From Maritalea sp051251695 (lineage in GTDB: Bacteria; Pseudomonadota; Alphaproteobacteria; Rhizobiales; Devosiaceae), in the NCBI RefSeq assembly GCF_051251695.1, contig NZ_JBPOEU010000001.1, positions 62,001-126,000 of the forward strand: a DNA stretch of 64,000 bases, read 5' to 3'. The position numbers were made by a program, and so were the translations under genes. Below, in pieces: positions 34,395-43,345 of this stretch. Every line of letters starts with the position of its first letter. Positions within the stretch are counted from its first letter, which is position 1. The notes beneath the pieces are model-generated. The model searched no databases. It was not told the DNA's origin and saw only the letters and a program-made list of their open reading frames with translations.

Positions 34395-35353
34395 TAGACT
34401 GGGTTCCAACAACGTAATCGGTGGGCTTCATCGCTCAATTCCGGCATTTTTGTTTTGCATATTTCAACTGCGGCGGTGCAACGCGGGTGAAATGCACAAC
34501 CGTCAGGCCGGTCACCGGGCGGTGGCACAGTACCGGGAATTGCTGGCAACTCAGTGCCGGGTGGGTTGGCGGCAGGAATAGTTCGCAAAAGCGCCTCTGT
34601 ATATCGATGACGCGGTTTAGAAAACAACTCAGCTGCAGGAGCCTCTTCCACCACGCGTCCCCCGTACATCACGGCAACACGCGCACAATATTGCGAAACA
34701 ACACCTAGATCATGGGTGATGAGCAAAACTGCCATCCCCATCTCGCGTCGCAAATCTTCAAGGAGCTCAAGAATTTGTGCCTGCACTGTCACATCAAGGG
34801 CGGTAGTCGGTTCGTCGGCAATCAGCAATTCAGGATCACAAGCCAGCGCAATTGCAATCATTGCCCTTTGCCTTTGTCCGCCAGACATTTGATGCGGGTA
34901 CTTCAATGCAGCTTGTTCTGGGGCAGGAATGCCAACTCTTTCGAGCAGTTCAATCGTGCGCTTTTTTGCTGCAGACTTGTCTGGACCAAGGTGCAACAAA
35001 ATCACTTCAGTTATCTGGTCTCCAATAGTGAAAACCGGGTTGAGCGACGTCATCGGCTCTTGAAAGATCATGGCAATTCTATTGCCGCGCAACGCTTCAA
35101 GCTCATGTTCAGATTTGGACAAAATGTCCTCACCGTCGAAGTGGATTTTTCCTTTTCGAATGTGCATTGGCGGTTCATCCAAAAGCCGTGCGATCGCTAA
35201 TGCCGTCACCGACTTCCCGCAACCAGACTCGCCGACCAGTCCCAGCATTTCACCCGGATTTACCGAAAGAGACACCCCTTCAATGACCGGACGGGAGCCG
35301 ACATCGATACAAAGATCTTCAATGGTTAGTAGCGGTGTTTGAGTCAAACTCAT
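34394..35353 (-). CDS. Oligopeptide ABC transporter ATPase, DppD/OppD type
   Basis: 319 aa. Walker A GESGCGKSV, signature MSGGQRQRAMIAIAL, Walker B LLIADEPTTALD, C-terminal cysteine motif GCAFHPRCTAAVEIC. First gene of the minus-strand operon ATPase-ATPase-hydrolase-anmK; its divergent promoter faces the binding-protein gene across 248 bases. Confidence 0.94.
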   Translation of the reverse strand: MSLTQTPLLTIEDLCIDVGSRPVIEGVSLSVNPGEMLGLVGESGCGKSVTALAIARLLDEPPMHIRKGKIHFDGEDILSKSEHELEALRGNRIAMIFQEPMTSLNPVFTIGDQITEVILLHLGPDKSAAKKRTIELLERVGIPAPEQAALKYPHQMSGGQRQRAMIAIALACDPELLIADEPTTALDVTVQAQILELLEDLRREMGMAVLLITHDLGVVSQYCARVAVMYGGRVVEEAPAAELFSKPRHRYTEALLRTIPAANPPGTELPAIPGTVPPPGDRPDGCAFHPRCTAAVEICKTKMPELSDEAHRLRCWNPV

Positions 35354-35482
35354 CTCCCAATTCGCACGCCTTCACACGCGCACATACGTCGCATTATACG
35401 CACTTATCGACCGAATGCATGAAACTGAATATGTGAATCGCATCCCTCTTGTCACAATCAAAATAATACCATATCGTCGATA

Positions 35483-35511
35483 TTGTCCAGAGTGGTCTTA
35501 GATTGGATATA
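35483..35511 (+). promoter_or_regulatory. Candidate promoter of the peptide-binding-protein operon
   Basis: TTGTCC (35483-35488), 17-base spacer, GATATA (35506-35511), about 90 bases before the ATG. The -10 match is only fair. Confidence 0.35.
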
Positions 35512-35561
35512 TAAAGCGGGAGTAAATTACCTTCTCGCCCAAACAGACGCCTCGGACTAAA

Positions 35562-35578
35562 CCGATGTCCAGCATCGG
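35562..35578 (+). other. Short leader hairpin before the peptide-binding protein
   Basis: CCGATG (35562-35567) and CATCGG (35573-35578), 5-base loop, 23 bases before the ATG and just upstream of the AGGAGG site (35592-35597), so it could affect ribosome access. Confidence 0.45.
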
Positions 35579-35601
35579 ACGCAGAAACCACAGGAGGCAA
35601 C

Positions 35602-37101
35602 ATGTCTGTCAAAAAACTTGGACTTGCATTAACCGCTTCGGCCATTTTAGTCGGAAGCGCCACGGCCGCGACGCTCAACGTTGCGATTGACTCATCACCC
35701 GCGGGACTTGATCCGCACCTCATCACTGCATTCAACTCTGTCGTCATTGTGCAAGGTAATGTCTATGAAGGACTTACCGATATCGACGCTGGTTTGAATG
35801 TTGTACCTGACCTCGCAGCATCTTGGGAAATCTCCCCTGACAATTTGAGCTACACATTCAAGCTGCATTCTGGCGTCACCTTCCACGACGGTTCGGCAAT
35901 GGACGCAGAAGATGTTGCAGCCTCAATCCGTCGCGTACAGGCTGAAGCAACAGCGTCGCCAAAAGCGGCCAGCGTTATGCCGATCACTGGCATCGAGATT
36001 ATTGACCCGCTCACTGTAAAACTTTCGTTGGATGCGCCATTCGCGCCGATCCTGTCTTCTCTCGCAACCATTGCTATTGTACCTGCAGAATTGGAAGCCG
36101 ACGTTGAAGCGCTGCAGCAAACACCTGTTGGCACTGGTCCATTCAAGTTTGTTGAATGGCTACCAAACAACGAAATCACGCTGACAAAATTCGATGGTTA
36201 TCGTGAAGCTGGCTTGCCAAAATTGGATGGCGTAACATTCAAATTTGTGCCTGAAGCCTCAACCCGCCAAGTCGGACTTACAAGTGGCGACTATGGCATA
36301 CTACCTGGTATTGACCCTGCAACTGCGTTGCAATTGAAAGCACAGCCTGGTGTTGAACTTTATGACACGCTCAACGTTTCTTATACGCTGCTCGGGATGA
36401 ACGTTACCCGTGAACCACTTGGCAATGCCAAGGTTCGCGAAGCGATCAACATGCTATTGAACCGCGAAGAAATCATCGCTGGCGCGTTGTTTGGCGCAGG
36501 CGTACCGGGTGGACCTCTGTCACCCGCTTTGACCGGTTGGGCTTTAGATACCAGCGAGTTTGCGTGCTACACAACCAATGTAGATGGCGCAAAGGCTCTG
36601 TTGGCAGAAGCTGGCATTGAAACACCTATCAAGCTGTCGATCTTAGTGCTTCCACGTCAGGATGCTCGCGACATTTCTCAAGTCATCCAGCAGCAGTTAG
36701 TAGCCGGTGGTATTGAAGTTGAGTTGGTGAACAAAGAAATCGGTGAGTTCGTACAAGATTGGCGCAACTCAGACTTTGACATGTTCGTTTCAGCCAATGG
36801 TGGCAATCCAGATCCGGACCAGTATTTCTTCAGAACATTCCGCTCTGGTGGGCCAACAAATGTGTTCAAATATGCGAATGCAGATATGGACGCATTGCTG
36901 GATACTGGTCGGACTGAGACTGACATAGCAAAGCGTAAAGAAGCCTATGATGCGGCTCAACGCACTTTGGCTTGCCAAGGTCCAGTTGCACACCTCGCTT
37001 ATGGCAATCTGTTTACAGCTGTGAACGCCAAAGTTAAGGGCTTCGAGATTTACCCAACAGGTAGATTGACCAGCTTGGTCAACGTCAGCATAGACGAATA
37101 A
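35602..37101 (+). CDS. Peptide (Dpp/Opp-type) ABC solute-binding protein
   Basis: 499 aa. Signal peptide ending near GSATA (residue 22). The mature start TLNVAIDSSPAGLDPHLITAFNSVVIVQGNVYEGLTD is the classic family-5 binding-protein opening. Later come the LSYTFKLHSGVTFHDGSAMDAEDV and PVGTGPFKFVEW segments. AGGAGG precedes the ATG. Family members bind peptides, and some alphaproteobacterial relatives (YejA/YepA type) take up murein fragments, which suits the operon partner anmK (inference). Confidence 0.92.
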   Translation: MSVKKLGLALTASAILVGSATAATLNVAIDSSPAGLDPHLITAFNSVVIVQGNVYEGLTDIDAGLNVVPDLAASWEISPDNLSYTFKLHSGVTFHDGSAMDAEDVAASIRRVQAEATASPKAASVMPITGIEIIDPLTVKLSLDAPFAPILSSLATIAIVPAELEADVEALQQTPVGTGPFKFVEWLPNNEITLTKFDGYREAGLPKLDGVTFKFVPEASTRQVGLTSGDYGILPGIDPATALQLKAQPGVELYDTLNVSYTLLGMNVTREPLGNAKVREAINMLLNREEIIAGALFGAGVPGGPLSPALTGWALDTSEFACYTTNVDGAKALLAEAGIETPIKLSILVLPRQDARDISQVIQQQLVAGGIEVELVNKEIGEFVQDWRNSDFDMFVSANGGNPDPDQYFFRTFRSGGPTNVFKYANADMDALLDTGRTETDIAKRKEAYDAAQRTLACQGPVAHLAYGNLFTAVNAKVKGFEIYPTGRLTSLVNVSIDE

Positions 37102-37112
37102 TCCACAACTTC

Positions 37113-37138
37113 GCGGCGCCCCAATGTGCGGGCGTCGC
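37113..37138 (+). other. 9-bp hairpin after the peptide-binding-protein gene
   Basis: GCGGCGCCC (37113-37121) pairs with GGGCGTCGC (37130-37138), one G-U pair, loop of 8 bases. It starts 12 bases after the binding-protein stop and ends 35 before the permease ATG. Confidence 0.7.
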
Positions 37139-37172
37139 ATACTCATCAGGCAATTTGAAACGGTCAAAACCC

Positions 37173-38129
37173 ATGCGCGCTACACTCGGCCCGATCACAA
37201 ACCGATTGATCGACCTCGCAGTCGTTTTACTAGGTGTCTCGATCATCGTGTTTTTGATGATCCGACTCATCCCCGGTGACGCGATCGCCATTATGTTGGG
37301 CGCGAATACCGAAATTACACCGGGACGCATTGCCGAACTTGAGGCGCGGCTTGGTTTAGATCAACCCATCTACATTCAGTACTTCAATTGGATCGCGGGC
37401 GCGGTCCAAGGCGATTTTGGCACATCTATCTGGACAGGCCGTCCAGTGATGGCAGAAATCAGCGCAAACATCTGGCCTACGCTTGAACTAACTTTCCTGT
37501 CTGTTTTAGTCGGTGCAGGTCTTTCAATTCCCATCGGCTGCTTTATGGCGGAAGCGCGCGGCAAAAACTCCGAAGTCGCCGTAAGGGTTGTTGCAATCGC
37601 AGGGCTAACCATTCCATCCTTTTGGCTTGGCATTGTGTCGATCTTCGCGGTTTCCAAATTGTTGCCCGGGGTCTCGACACTCGGCTACGTTCCGTTTAGC
37701 GAAGACCCATTGGGAAATTTACAGCGCATGGCGCTGCCTGTGCTCGCCCTTAGTTTGCCTATGCTCGCCAACCTTTCCCGCTTGGTGCGCTCCGCAATGC
37801 TCGACGCGCTTGGTCAGGATTATATCCGCACAGCGCGCGCGAAAGGCGTTCCTCGCCGCAATTTGGTCTACAAACACGCGCTTCGCAACGCACTGATCCC
37901 CTTTGTCACAAGCGTCGGCGTCGCGACAGGCTACCTCTTAGGCGGAGCAATCGTCGTTGAGCAAGTATTCGCCATTCCGGGTCTAGGCCGTTTGGTTCTT
38001 GGTGCAATTGCAGAGCGCAACTATCCGCTGGTGCAGGCTTCAATTCTTGTCATGACCACCTCATTTGTGATGGTCAATTTCCTCGTAGATATACTTTATG
38101 CCTTCATTGATCCGAGGGTTTCACAATGA
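37173..38129 (+). CDS. Peptide ABC permease, DppB/OppB type
   Basis: 318 aa from the ATG at 37173; a TTG six codons earlier also keeps the frame. Six membrane helices, first helix preceded by basic residues, RLIPGDAIAIMLG in the first periplasmic part and the EAA-like loop DYIRTARAKGVPRRNLVYKHALRNA near residue 215. It ends with ATGA overlap to the next permease. Confidence 0.93.
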   Translation: MRATLGPITNRLIDLAVVLLGVSIIVFLMIRLIPGDAIAIMLGANTEITPGRIAELEARLGLDQPIYIQYFNWIAGAVQGDFGTSIWTGRPVMAEISANIWPTLELTFLSVLVGAGLSIPIGCFMAEARGKNSEVAVRVVAIAGLTIPSFWLGIVSIFAVSKLLPGVSTLGYVPFSEDPLGNLQRMALPVLALSLPMLANLSRLVRSAMLDALGQDYIRTARAKGVPRRNLVYKHALRNALIPFVTSVGVATGYLLGGAIVVEQVFAIPGLGRLVLGAIAERNYPLVQASILVMTTSFVMVNFLVDILYAFIDPRVSQ

Positions 38130-38953
38130 AGAAATTTCTTACTCAGAACAAACTCCTCAGCTTCGCAATGATATTTGTCACCCTTCAACTATTCCTGGCG
38201 GCCTTTGCTCCCTTTTTAGGCTTCCAGGACCCCTTCCAACAGGTGATGATACAGCGAATGAAACCGCCCGGCGCGCTGAACTTTTTGGGCACCGATCAGC
38301 TGGGGCGTGACGTGCTATCGCGTATTGTTTACGGATATCGCACGTCACTCGTTACTTGTCTTTCGGCCGTTGGGATTTCGCTCGCGATTGGCGGATTGCT
38401 AGGCATGTTGGCCGCATACTATCGCGGTTGGTTTGATCGCATTGTAATGCGCATCATGGATATTTTGTTCGCGTTCCCGATCCTACTTTTAGCAATTGGT
38501 GTTATTGCGGTGATTGGACCAAGTACTTGGGGCGCTGCGATTGCCATCGCCATTGTTTATACGCCAATTTTTGCGCGGCTTTTGCGGGGCCCTTCCCTTG
38601 TGATCGTTGAAAGCGAATACGTGATGGGTGCTCGGGCTATTGGCGCTACAGATATGCGCATTATTTTTTCGCACCTACTTCCCAATCTAGCTTCCGTCAT
38701 TTTGGTTCAAGCAAGTCTTTTACTATCGGCTGCCATTTTGGTTGAAGCGTCACTTTCATTTTTGGGGCTCGGCGCGCAACCCCCAACGCCATCGCTTGGG
38801 TTGATGTTGTCAGAAGGGCGCAACTTCTTGCTGCTGTCGCCGTGGCCAGCCATTTTTGCAGGCTTTGCAATTCTGTTTTTGTCGTTCGGGTTCAACCTGC
38901 TGGGCGACGCATTGCGCGATACACTCGATCCGCGCCTGCGAACTGAGAACTAG
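38126..38953 (+). CDS. Peptide ABC permease, DppC/OppC type
   Basis: 275 aa, N-terminal helix then HFLGTDQLGRD-like segment (NFLGTDQLGRDVLSR), EAA loop EYVMGARAIGATDMRIIFSHLLPN near residue 170, and the C-terminal LLGDALRDTLDPRLR. Forms the channel with the DppB-type protein it overlaps by 4 bases. Confidence 0.94.
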   Translation: MKKFLTQNKLLSFAMIFVTLQLFLAAFAPFLGFQDPFQQVMIQRMKPPGALNFLGTDQLGRDVLSRIVYGYRTSLVTCLSAVGISLAIGGLLGMLAAYYRGWFDRIVMRIMDILFAFPILLLAIGVIAVIGPSTWGAAIAIAIVYTPIFARLLRGPSLVIVESEYVMGARAIGATDMRIIFSHLLPNLASVILVQASLLLSAAILVEASLSFLGLGAQPPTPSLGLMLSEGRNFLLLSPWPAIFAGFAILFLSFGFNLLGDALRDTLDPRLRTEN

Positions 38954-38963
38954 GAACAAATTC

Positions 38964-39785
38964 ATGGCAAGCAAAACGCGTTCCCTTTCGGGCAAAAACA
39001 AAACATCACCCCCTTCTCGCCATACGGCTCAGGTGGGGGAAGTCTTAATCGACGAAATTATGGCCCGACTTCAACGCACCAGTCGAACTGCAGACCCGCT
39101 TTATCGACAATTGGCCTTCACCATCCGAGAGCTGATCGAATCTGGGTCTTTGCGGGGGGGCGAAGCTCTCCCTTCGGAACGTGACATGGTCAAGGCGACG
39201 GGCCTATCGCGCATCACTGTGCGCAAGGCCATTGAAGAGTTGCTTGGCGACGGGCTGATTTCCAAACAGCATGGCGTGGGCACTTTCGTGTCGCCGCAAA
39301 TTGATCAGCCTTTGTCCATTCTACTCGGGTTTACCGCAGACATGCAGCGCCGCGGCGCGACGTCCAGCTCAGTCTTGCTGAGCAAGGCCGTCGGGCTGCC
39401 AGACTCGTCTGAAGTTTTAAAGCTGGGCATTTCCCCCGGCGAACAGGTCTTACGACTCTCCCGGGTGCGCCTTTCAGAAGGCGAACCACTCGCGATTGAA
39501 AACGCTACCGTACCGCTGTTTGCTGCTGGTCCGGATGCTCTGGGCGAGTCTTTATATGACGCATTGGAAGAAAGCGGCCACAAACCGGTGCGTGCGTTAC
39601 AACGCCTAAATGCCGCCGTTGCGAATGACGAAGAAGCCGCCCTGCTTAAAATTTCACCCGGCGACCCGGTGCTTCATATTGAACGCCGATCATTTCTTGC
39701 GAACGGGCGTCCCATTGAGGTCACCACATCTGCATATCGAGGTGATCGCTACGACTTCATCGCGGAGCTATCAATTGATCAATGA
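38964..39785 (+). CDS. GntR/HutC-family regulator with UTRA domain
   Basis: 273 aa from the ATG at 38964 (AGGA 8 bases upstream); the open frame before it only reads through the permease gene. Winged helix (about residues 45-110: DPLYRQLAFTIRELIESGSL, LPSERDMVKATGLSRITVRKAIEELL) followed by a UTRA ligand domain (about 125-265, LSRVRLSEGEPLAIENATVP). UTRA sensors often bind amino sugars or their phosphates (NagR/YvoA), so it may control the peptide/murein transporter with which it is co-transcribed. It ends convergent with the histidine kinase gene. Confidence 0.9.
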   Translation: MASKTRSLSGKNKTSPPSRHTAQVGEVLIDEIMARLQRTSRTADPLYRQLAFTIRELIESGSLRGGEALPSERDMVKATGLSRITVRKAIEELLGDGLISKQHGVGTFVSPQIDQPLSILLGFTADMQRRGATSSSVLLSKAVGLPDSSEVLKLGISPGEQVLRLSRVRLSEGEPLAIENATVPLFAAGPDALGESLYDALEESGHKPVRALQRLNAAVANDEEAALLKISPGDPVLHIERRSFLANGRPIEVTTSAYRGDRYDFIAELSIDQ

Positions 39786-39842
39786 TTTACACATGGCATC
39801 ATCCGGCACATCGTTGGAGCGATATTTATGTCAGCCCAAAGA

Positions 39843-41738
39843 CTAGACCGCGGATGCCTTTAGCGGCGCAACGTCATTTATCTCTAGGTCAAGTTCAGCG
39901 CTTGGCAGTGTGAACAATATTTCTGTGCCAATCTCGCGATCCTGATTGATCCAGATTTCAGTACCCAGATCTCCAATGATCCGCTTGCAGACAGCAAGCC
40001 CGACGCCTGTCCCTGCAAACTCTTCTTCGTTATGCAATCTGGCAAACATATTGAACACTTTGTGTGCGTGCTCTGGATCAATGCCTATTCCATTGTCCGC
40101 AACAGACATTTGCACAACACCGTCCTTCAAGATTTCACACGAAACAACTACCTCCTTGTTTTCCTTATCGGAAAACTTCAGAGCATTGCCGATCAGGTTT
40201 AAAAGTACATGCTGTAAAAGCAGGCCGTCGCATCTTGCATAAAGCGGATCTGGAAGATCTACGATTACATTGGCACCACCAATGTCGGGCTGCAAAGTAT
40301 CGATCGCCATCGTTACCAAAGCGCCAATGTCCGTGACTTCATTTTGCAGCGAACTACCGCCTGATGTCGTATAGCGGTGCAACGCATCCAACATATCACG
40401 CATTCTAATTGTTCCCGCCCTCACACGGCGCAAGATTTCGGTTCCTTCACCGTCAATGTTCTCACTATACTCATCTTGAATTATGTGAATAAAGGATTCT
40501 ATGCGTTTGAGCGGCGCGCGCAGATCATGTGCAATTATTGATGCAAACTGCGTGAGATCATCATTTGCCAGTTCTAGTCTCTTGTTTGTATTTTGCGCCT
40601 CTCGTCTCAGATTTATTTCGGTCTCTCTGGATTCTTCAGCAACTTCTTTGGCCAATCTCAATTCAGCAGTCATCTTGGATGCGAGTTTTTGCGCTTCCTC
40701 GCCTTTGCGAGAAAGCGACCAAATCGCCATAAAGATGAGTATGTTTATAATGCCCCCGCCAATGGCAATAACATAAGGCTGACTTTGTTCTGTGTTTGAA
40801 ACAAGAGAACTTTTGCTGGAAAACTCCAACAACCAAGTACGGGCCCCCGTAACCAATTGTACCGTCGAGAATTGTGGCCGATCCCGCCAATTCTGAATAT
40901 CCTTGTATATACCATCACTCGAATAAAGAAGGTTTTCTTCGCTTGGCATAGCGGCGTCATATATCCGAAAGTCAATATCGGTATTTCTGCTGTTTAAGAT
41001 GCCTTCCATCAGGTCTTCAGCCCTAAATGCACTATATACATACCCAAGAATTGCAGCACGCCTATCCGCTTCGGTTTCCACCGCCATACCGTTTTTGTAT
41101 ACTGGGGCGTACATCAAAAACCCGTTTTGAACATCGTCGCCATTTTCCTGAACAAGTGTGACCATTCCAGACAGTGCTGGCTCTCCGCCGTCACGCGCAG
41201 CCGCCATCGCCTCGCGACGGACAGGGTTTGACCACATGTCATAGCCAAATGCCCGTTGATTGCGCGCATCAAATGGCTCCAAAAAGACAATCGCCGAATA
41301 AAGATCTCTGGCACCTTCAGGCTTTATCGCAAACTCAGGAAACCCTTCTTCACGAATTTTAGTCTCTATAGCGTCTTTTTCTTCGGGTTCAACGAAAATC
41401 GAATATCCATATCCCTGCGAACCCTTGGCATATTTATCTTGCCTAAGAACTCTAACGAACGTGTCCCACTCGTTTCTGGTCACCTCCGCAGAAGAAACCA
41501 TAAATCCGACGCCCGCCAAAAGAATGGATTCTTGCGCGAGCATACGGCTGGAAATTACCTCGCGAACATCTGCTGCTCTAAAATCAAATCGCTCCTCAGC
41601 AGTGTGTACAATTCGGTCGTTCGAAACCCAAGATGCCAGGGCTGTAATTGCGACTGAAAATGCAAGAATGCCCCACGCTGAAGGCGAAGAGCGCAGCTTA
41701 TTCAAAGCCTTTAGATATCCAGGGAACGAATTCGACAT
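39843..41738 (-). CDS. CHASE-domain sensor histidine kinase
   Basis: 631 aa. A membrane helix near residues 17-37, a periplasmic CHASE domain (about 60-270, with FSPxx-like RDLYSAIVFLEPFDARNQRAFGYDM), and a second helix (about 320-340). A coiled linker follows (KMTAELRLAKEVAEESRETEINLRREAQ), then HisKA with FASIIAHDLRAPLKRIESF (phospho-His) and HATPase with NLIGNALKFSDKE, DNGIGIDPEH and GTGVGLAVCKRI. The two receiver proteins encoded just upstream on the same strand are likely partners. CHASE domains bind small extracellular ligands; which one is unknown. Confidence 0.92.
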   Translation of the reverse strand: MSNSFPGYLKALNKLRSSPSAWGILAFSVAITALASWVSNDRIVHTAEERFDFRAADVREVISSRMLAQESILLAGVGFMVSSAEVTRNEWDTFVRVLRQDKYAKGSQGYGYSIFVEPEEKDAIETKIREEGFPEFAIKPEGARDLYSAIVFLEPFDARNQRAFGYDMWSNPVRREAMAAARDGGEPALSGMVTLVQENGDDVQNGFLMYAPVYKNGMAVETEADRRAAILGYVYSAFRAEDLMEGILNSRNTDIDFRIYDAAMPSEENLLYSSDGIYKDIQNWRDRPQFSTVQLVTGARTWLLEFSSKSSLVSNTEQSQPYVIAIGGGIINILIFMAIWSLSRKGEEAQKLASKMTAELRLAKEVAEESRETEINLRREAQNTNKRLELANDDLTQFASIIAHDLRAPLKRIESFIHIIQDEYSENIDGEGTEILRRVRAGTIRMRDMLDALHRYTTSGGSSLQNEVTDIGALVTMAIDTLQPDIGGANVIVDLPDPLYARCDGLLLQHVLLNLIGNALKFSDKENKEVVVSCEILKDGVVQMSVADNGIGIDPEHAHKVFNMFARLHNEEEFAGTGVGLAVCKRIIGDLGTEIWINQDREIGTEILFTLPSAELDLEINDVAPLKASAV

Positions 41739-41799
41739 GTTAATTTAGCCCGCCATTAGATTAATAAAGAAATCGTCGTTAAAGCACTGAACAATTAAG

Positions 41800-42243
41800 C
41801 TACATGAGAAGACGTTTTTTCACACGAGGCACACCTGAAAGTGCCGCGAAAAACTCTTCGGATGTAAATGGCTTCACAATATATCCATCGCTCCCGAGCT
41901 CCATCGCTTCAAAAATGTCAGCCTCATCATCAGATGCAGAAAACATAATCACAGGAACACTTCCAAAATCGGGATGTTTTCTGATTTTTCGCAGCAACTC
42001 AAAGCCGTTGGTTCGCGGCATGTTTACATCCAGCAAAATCATAAAACTGGATTTTTCAACACCGATCTTAACTAACTCGTTAAGAGAGTCGAACAGTTTT
42101 TCGGGGTGTCGTTCAGATACAAACCGATTGACAATTCCCTCGCGACGCACTTTTCGACGCGTCAGGAATATTTCATCGACATTGTCGTCAACCATAACAA
42201 AGGTTGTTTCAGAAAGTTCGTCAGCAGCAGTCGCATGTTTCAT
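41800..42243 (-). CDS. Stand-alone response-regulator receiver protein 1
   Basis: 147 aa, a receiver domain only. Acidic pair DD at 19-20, phospho-acceptor D72 in MILLDVNMPR, Ser102 in MFSAS, Lys124 in YIVKPF. There is no output domain. It belongs to the VDDNVDEIFLTRR subgroup together with the next protein. It lies 61 bases upstream of the histidine kinase gene. Confidence 0.92.
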   Translation of the reverse strand: MKHATAADELSETTFVMVDDNVDEIFLTRRKVRREGIVNRFVSERHPEKLFDSLNELVKIGVEKSSFMILLDVNMPRTNGFELLRKIRKHPDFGSVPVIMFSASDDEADIFEAMELGSDGYIVKPFTSEEFFAALSGVPRVKKRLLM

Positions 42244-42508
42244 GTCGCTCGTCGCCTCATGTCAGGTTTACAAACGGAGTTTCAATCCGCTTTCAGACGA
42301 ACAGTGTGCCTATCGAAAATATAAAATTTCCTAATAAAAGCGAACTATTACATTAGGCATGCGTTAAATATAAAAATGGAAATTCATCAGCAAGTTCAAC
42401 AATGTTTGTCGAAACACACTAAAAATGGAGCCCGTCCTGTATCAAACAGACGAGTTCTAAACTCAAAATTTTGCAAAAGCGCTTCACCTGAATCTCATAA
42501 TCTTGAAT

Positions 42509-42925
42509 TTATGCCGACATAAATTTTGCGAGATTTGGATTTTCAGCACAGGACTTAAAAAACGCGGCTGGATCGATTGGCTTACTTAAGTAACCATCAC
42601 TTCCAAGCTCTGCGGCCTTGGTTTTGTCAGATTCAGCATGAGAACTTGAATACATAAACACTGGAATATCAGCAAATTCTGGATGATCACGAACTTTGCG
42701 CAAAGTCTCAAACCCATCTTGTCGAGGCATATTGATGTCCATCAAGATGACAATCCTGTCTAGCTCATCCTCATCCGTTGCAAGGGTTTCCAACAGATTT
42801 ATTAGATTAGGAGAGTTCCGCTCAGCAATAAAATCACCAACAACGCACGATTTGATAATCGAACGTTGTGTCAAAAAAATCTCATCAACATTGTCGTCAA
42901 CAAGAACGACTTTAATTTGCGACAT
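42509..42925 (-). CDS. Stand-alone response-regulator receiver protein 2
   Basis: 138 aa from the ATG at 42925 (MSQIKVVLVDDNVDEIFLTQ); a GTG seven codons earlier is also possible. Phospho-acceptor D63 in LMDINMPRQ, Ser93 in MYSSS, Lys115 in YLSKPI. No output domain. It is a paralogue of receiver protein 1, sharing the DNVDEIFLT opening and the SDGY-x-x-KP end. A single kinase facing two receivers suggests a branched phosphorelay or a phosphate sink. Confidence 0.91.
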   Translation of the reverse strand: MSQIKVVLVDDNVDEIFLTQRSIIKSCVVGDFIAERNSPNLINLLETLATDEDELDRIVILMDINMPRQDGFETLRKVRDHPEFADIPVFMYSSSHAESDKTKAAELGSDGYLSKPIDPAAFFKSCAENPNLAKFMSA

Positions 42926-43345
42926 ATTCACGGTTGTGAATCCCACTCCAACTTTCCCATTTCAATTCTCATAATACTCGCAACACATTAAATCTACCAG
43001 ACCCAACACGCGCAATACGTGTTAATACATTGGTAACTATTTAGTATAAATCCGAGTGAAAATAATTTCTTGAGAATCAAAACATACTGCAACAACAATA
43101 ACAAGAAAATTCTGGCTACGATATAAAACTGACCATCACCATACGACGAAATTATGATTGTTTACTTAATAAGGTTTCGTTGTTCACATATATGTGAATA
43201 ACGGGACCAGCAATACTGTCAGTTTGGAACATCTACCTCACCTTTGGCATCATACAAATATGAACTAGGTGCGGTTCTGACTGCACGAATTCAGTAATTT
43301 GGACGGTCAATTTTAAAAAACACCGGCAGGGTTACAACCGACAGA
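42926..43345. other. AT-rich intergenic region with an isolated palindrome
   Basis: About 420 bases without a supported gene on either strand. It must include the promoter of receiver protein 2. It also holds TTCACATATATGTGAA (43183-43198), a perfect 16-bp palindrome. Confidence 0.55.
43183..43198. repeat. Perfect 16-bp palindrome
   Basis: TTCACATATATGTGAA reads the same on both strands. It is about 150 bases from the nearest gene end. Its half-sites are in the opposite order to a CRP/FNR site, so no known regulator is assigned. Confidence 0.5.

Noticed and set aside
35493..35506. TGGTCTTAGATTGG in the divergent peptide-transporter promoter as a NagR/YvoA-type (TGGTCTAGACCA) operator for the UTRA regulator
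   Set aside because: The left half fits, but the right half matches in only three of six bases and there is no true dyad.
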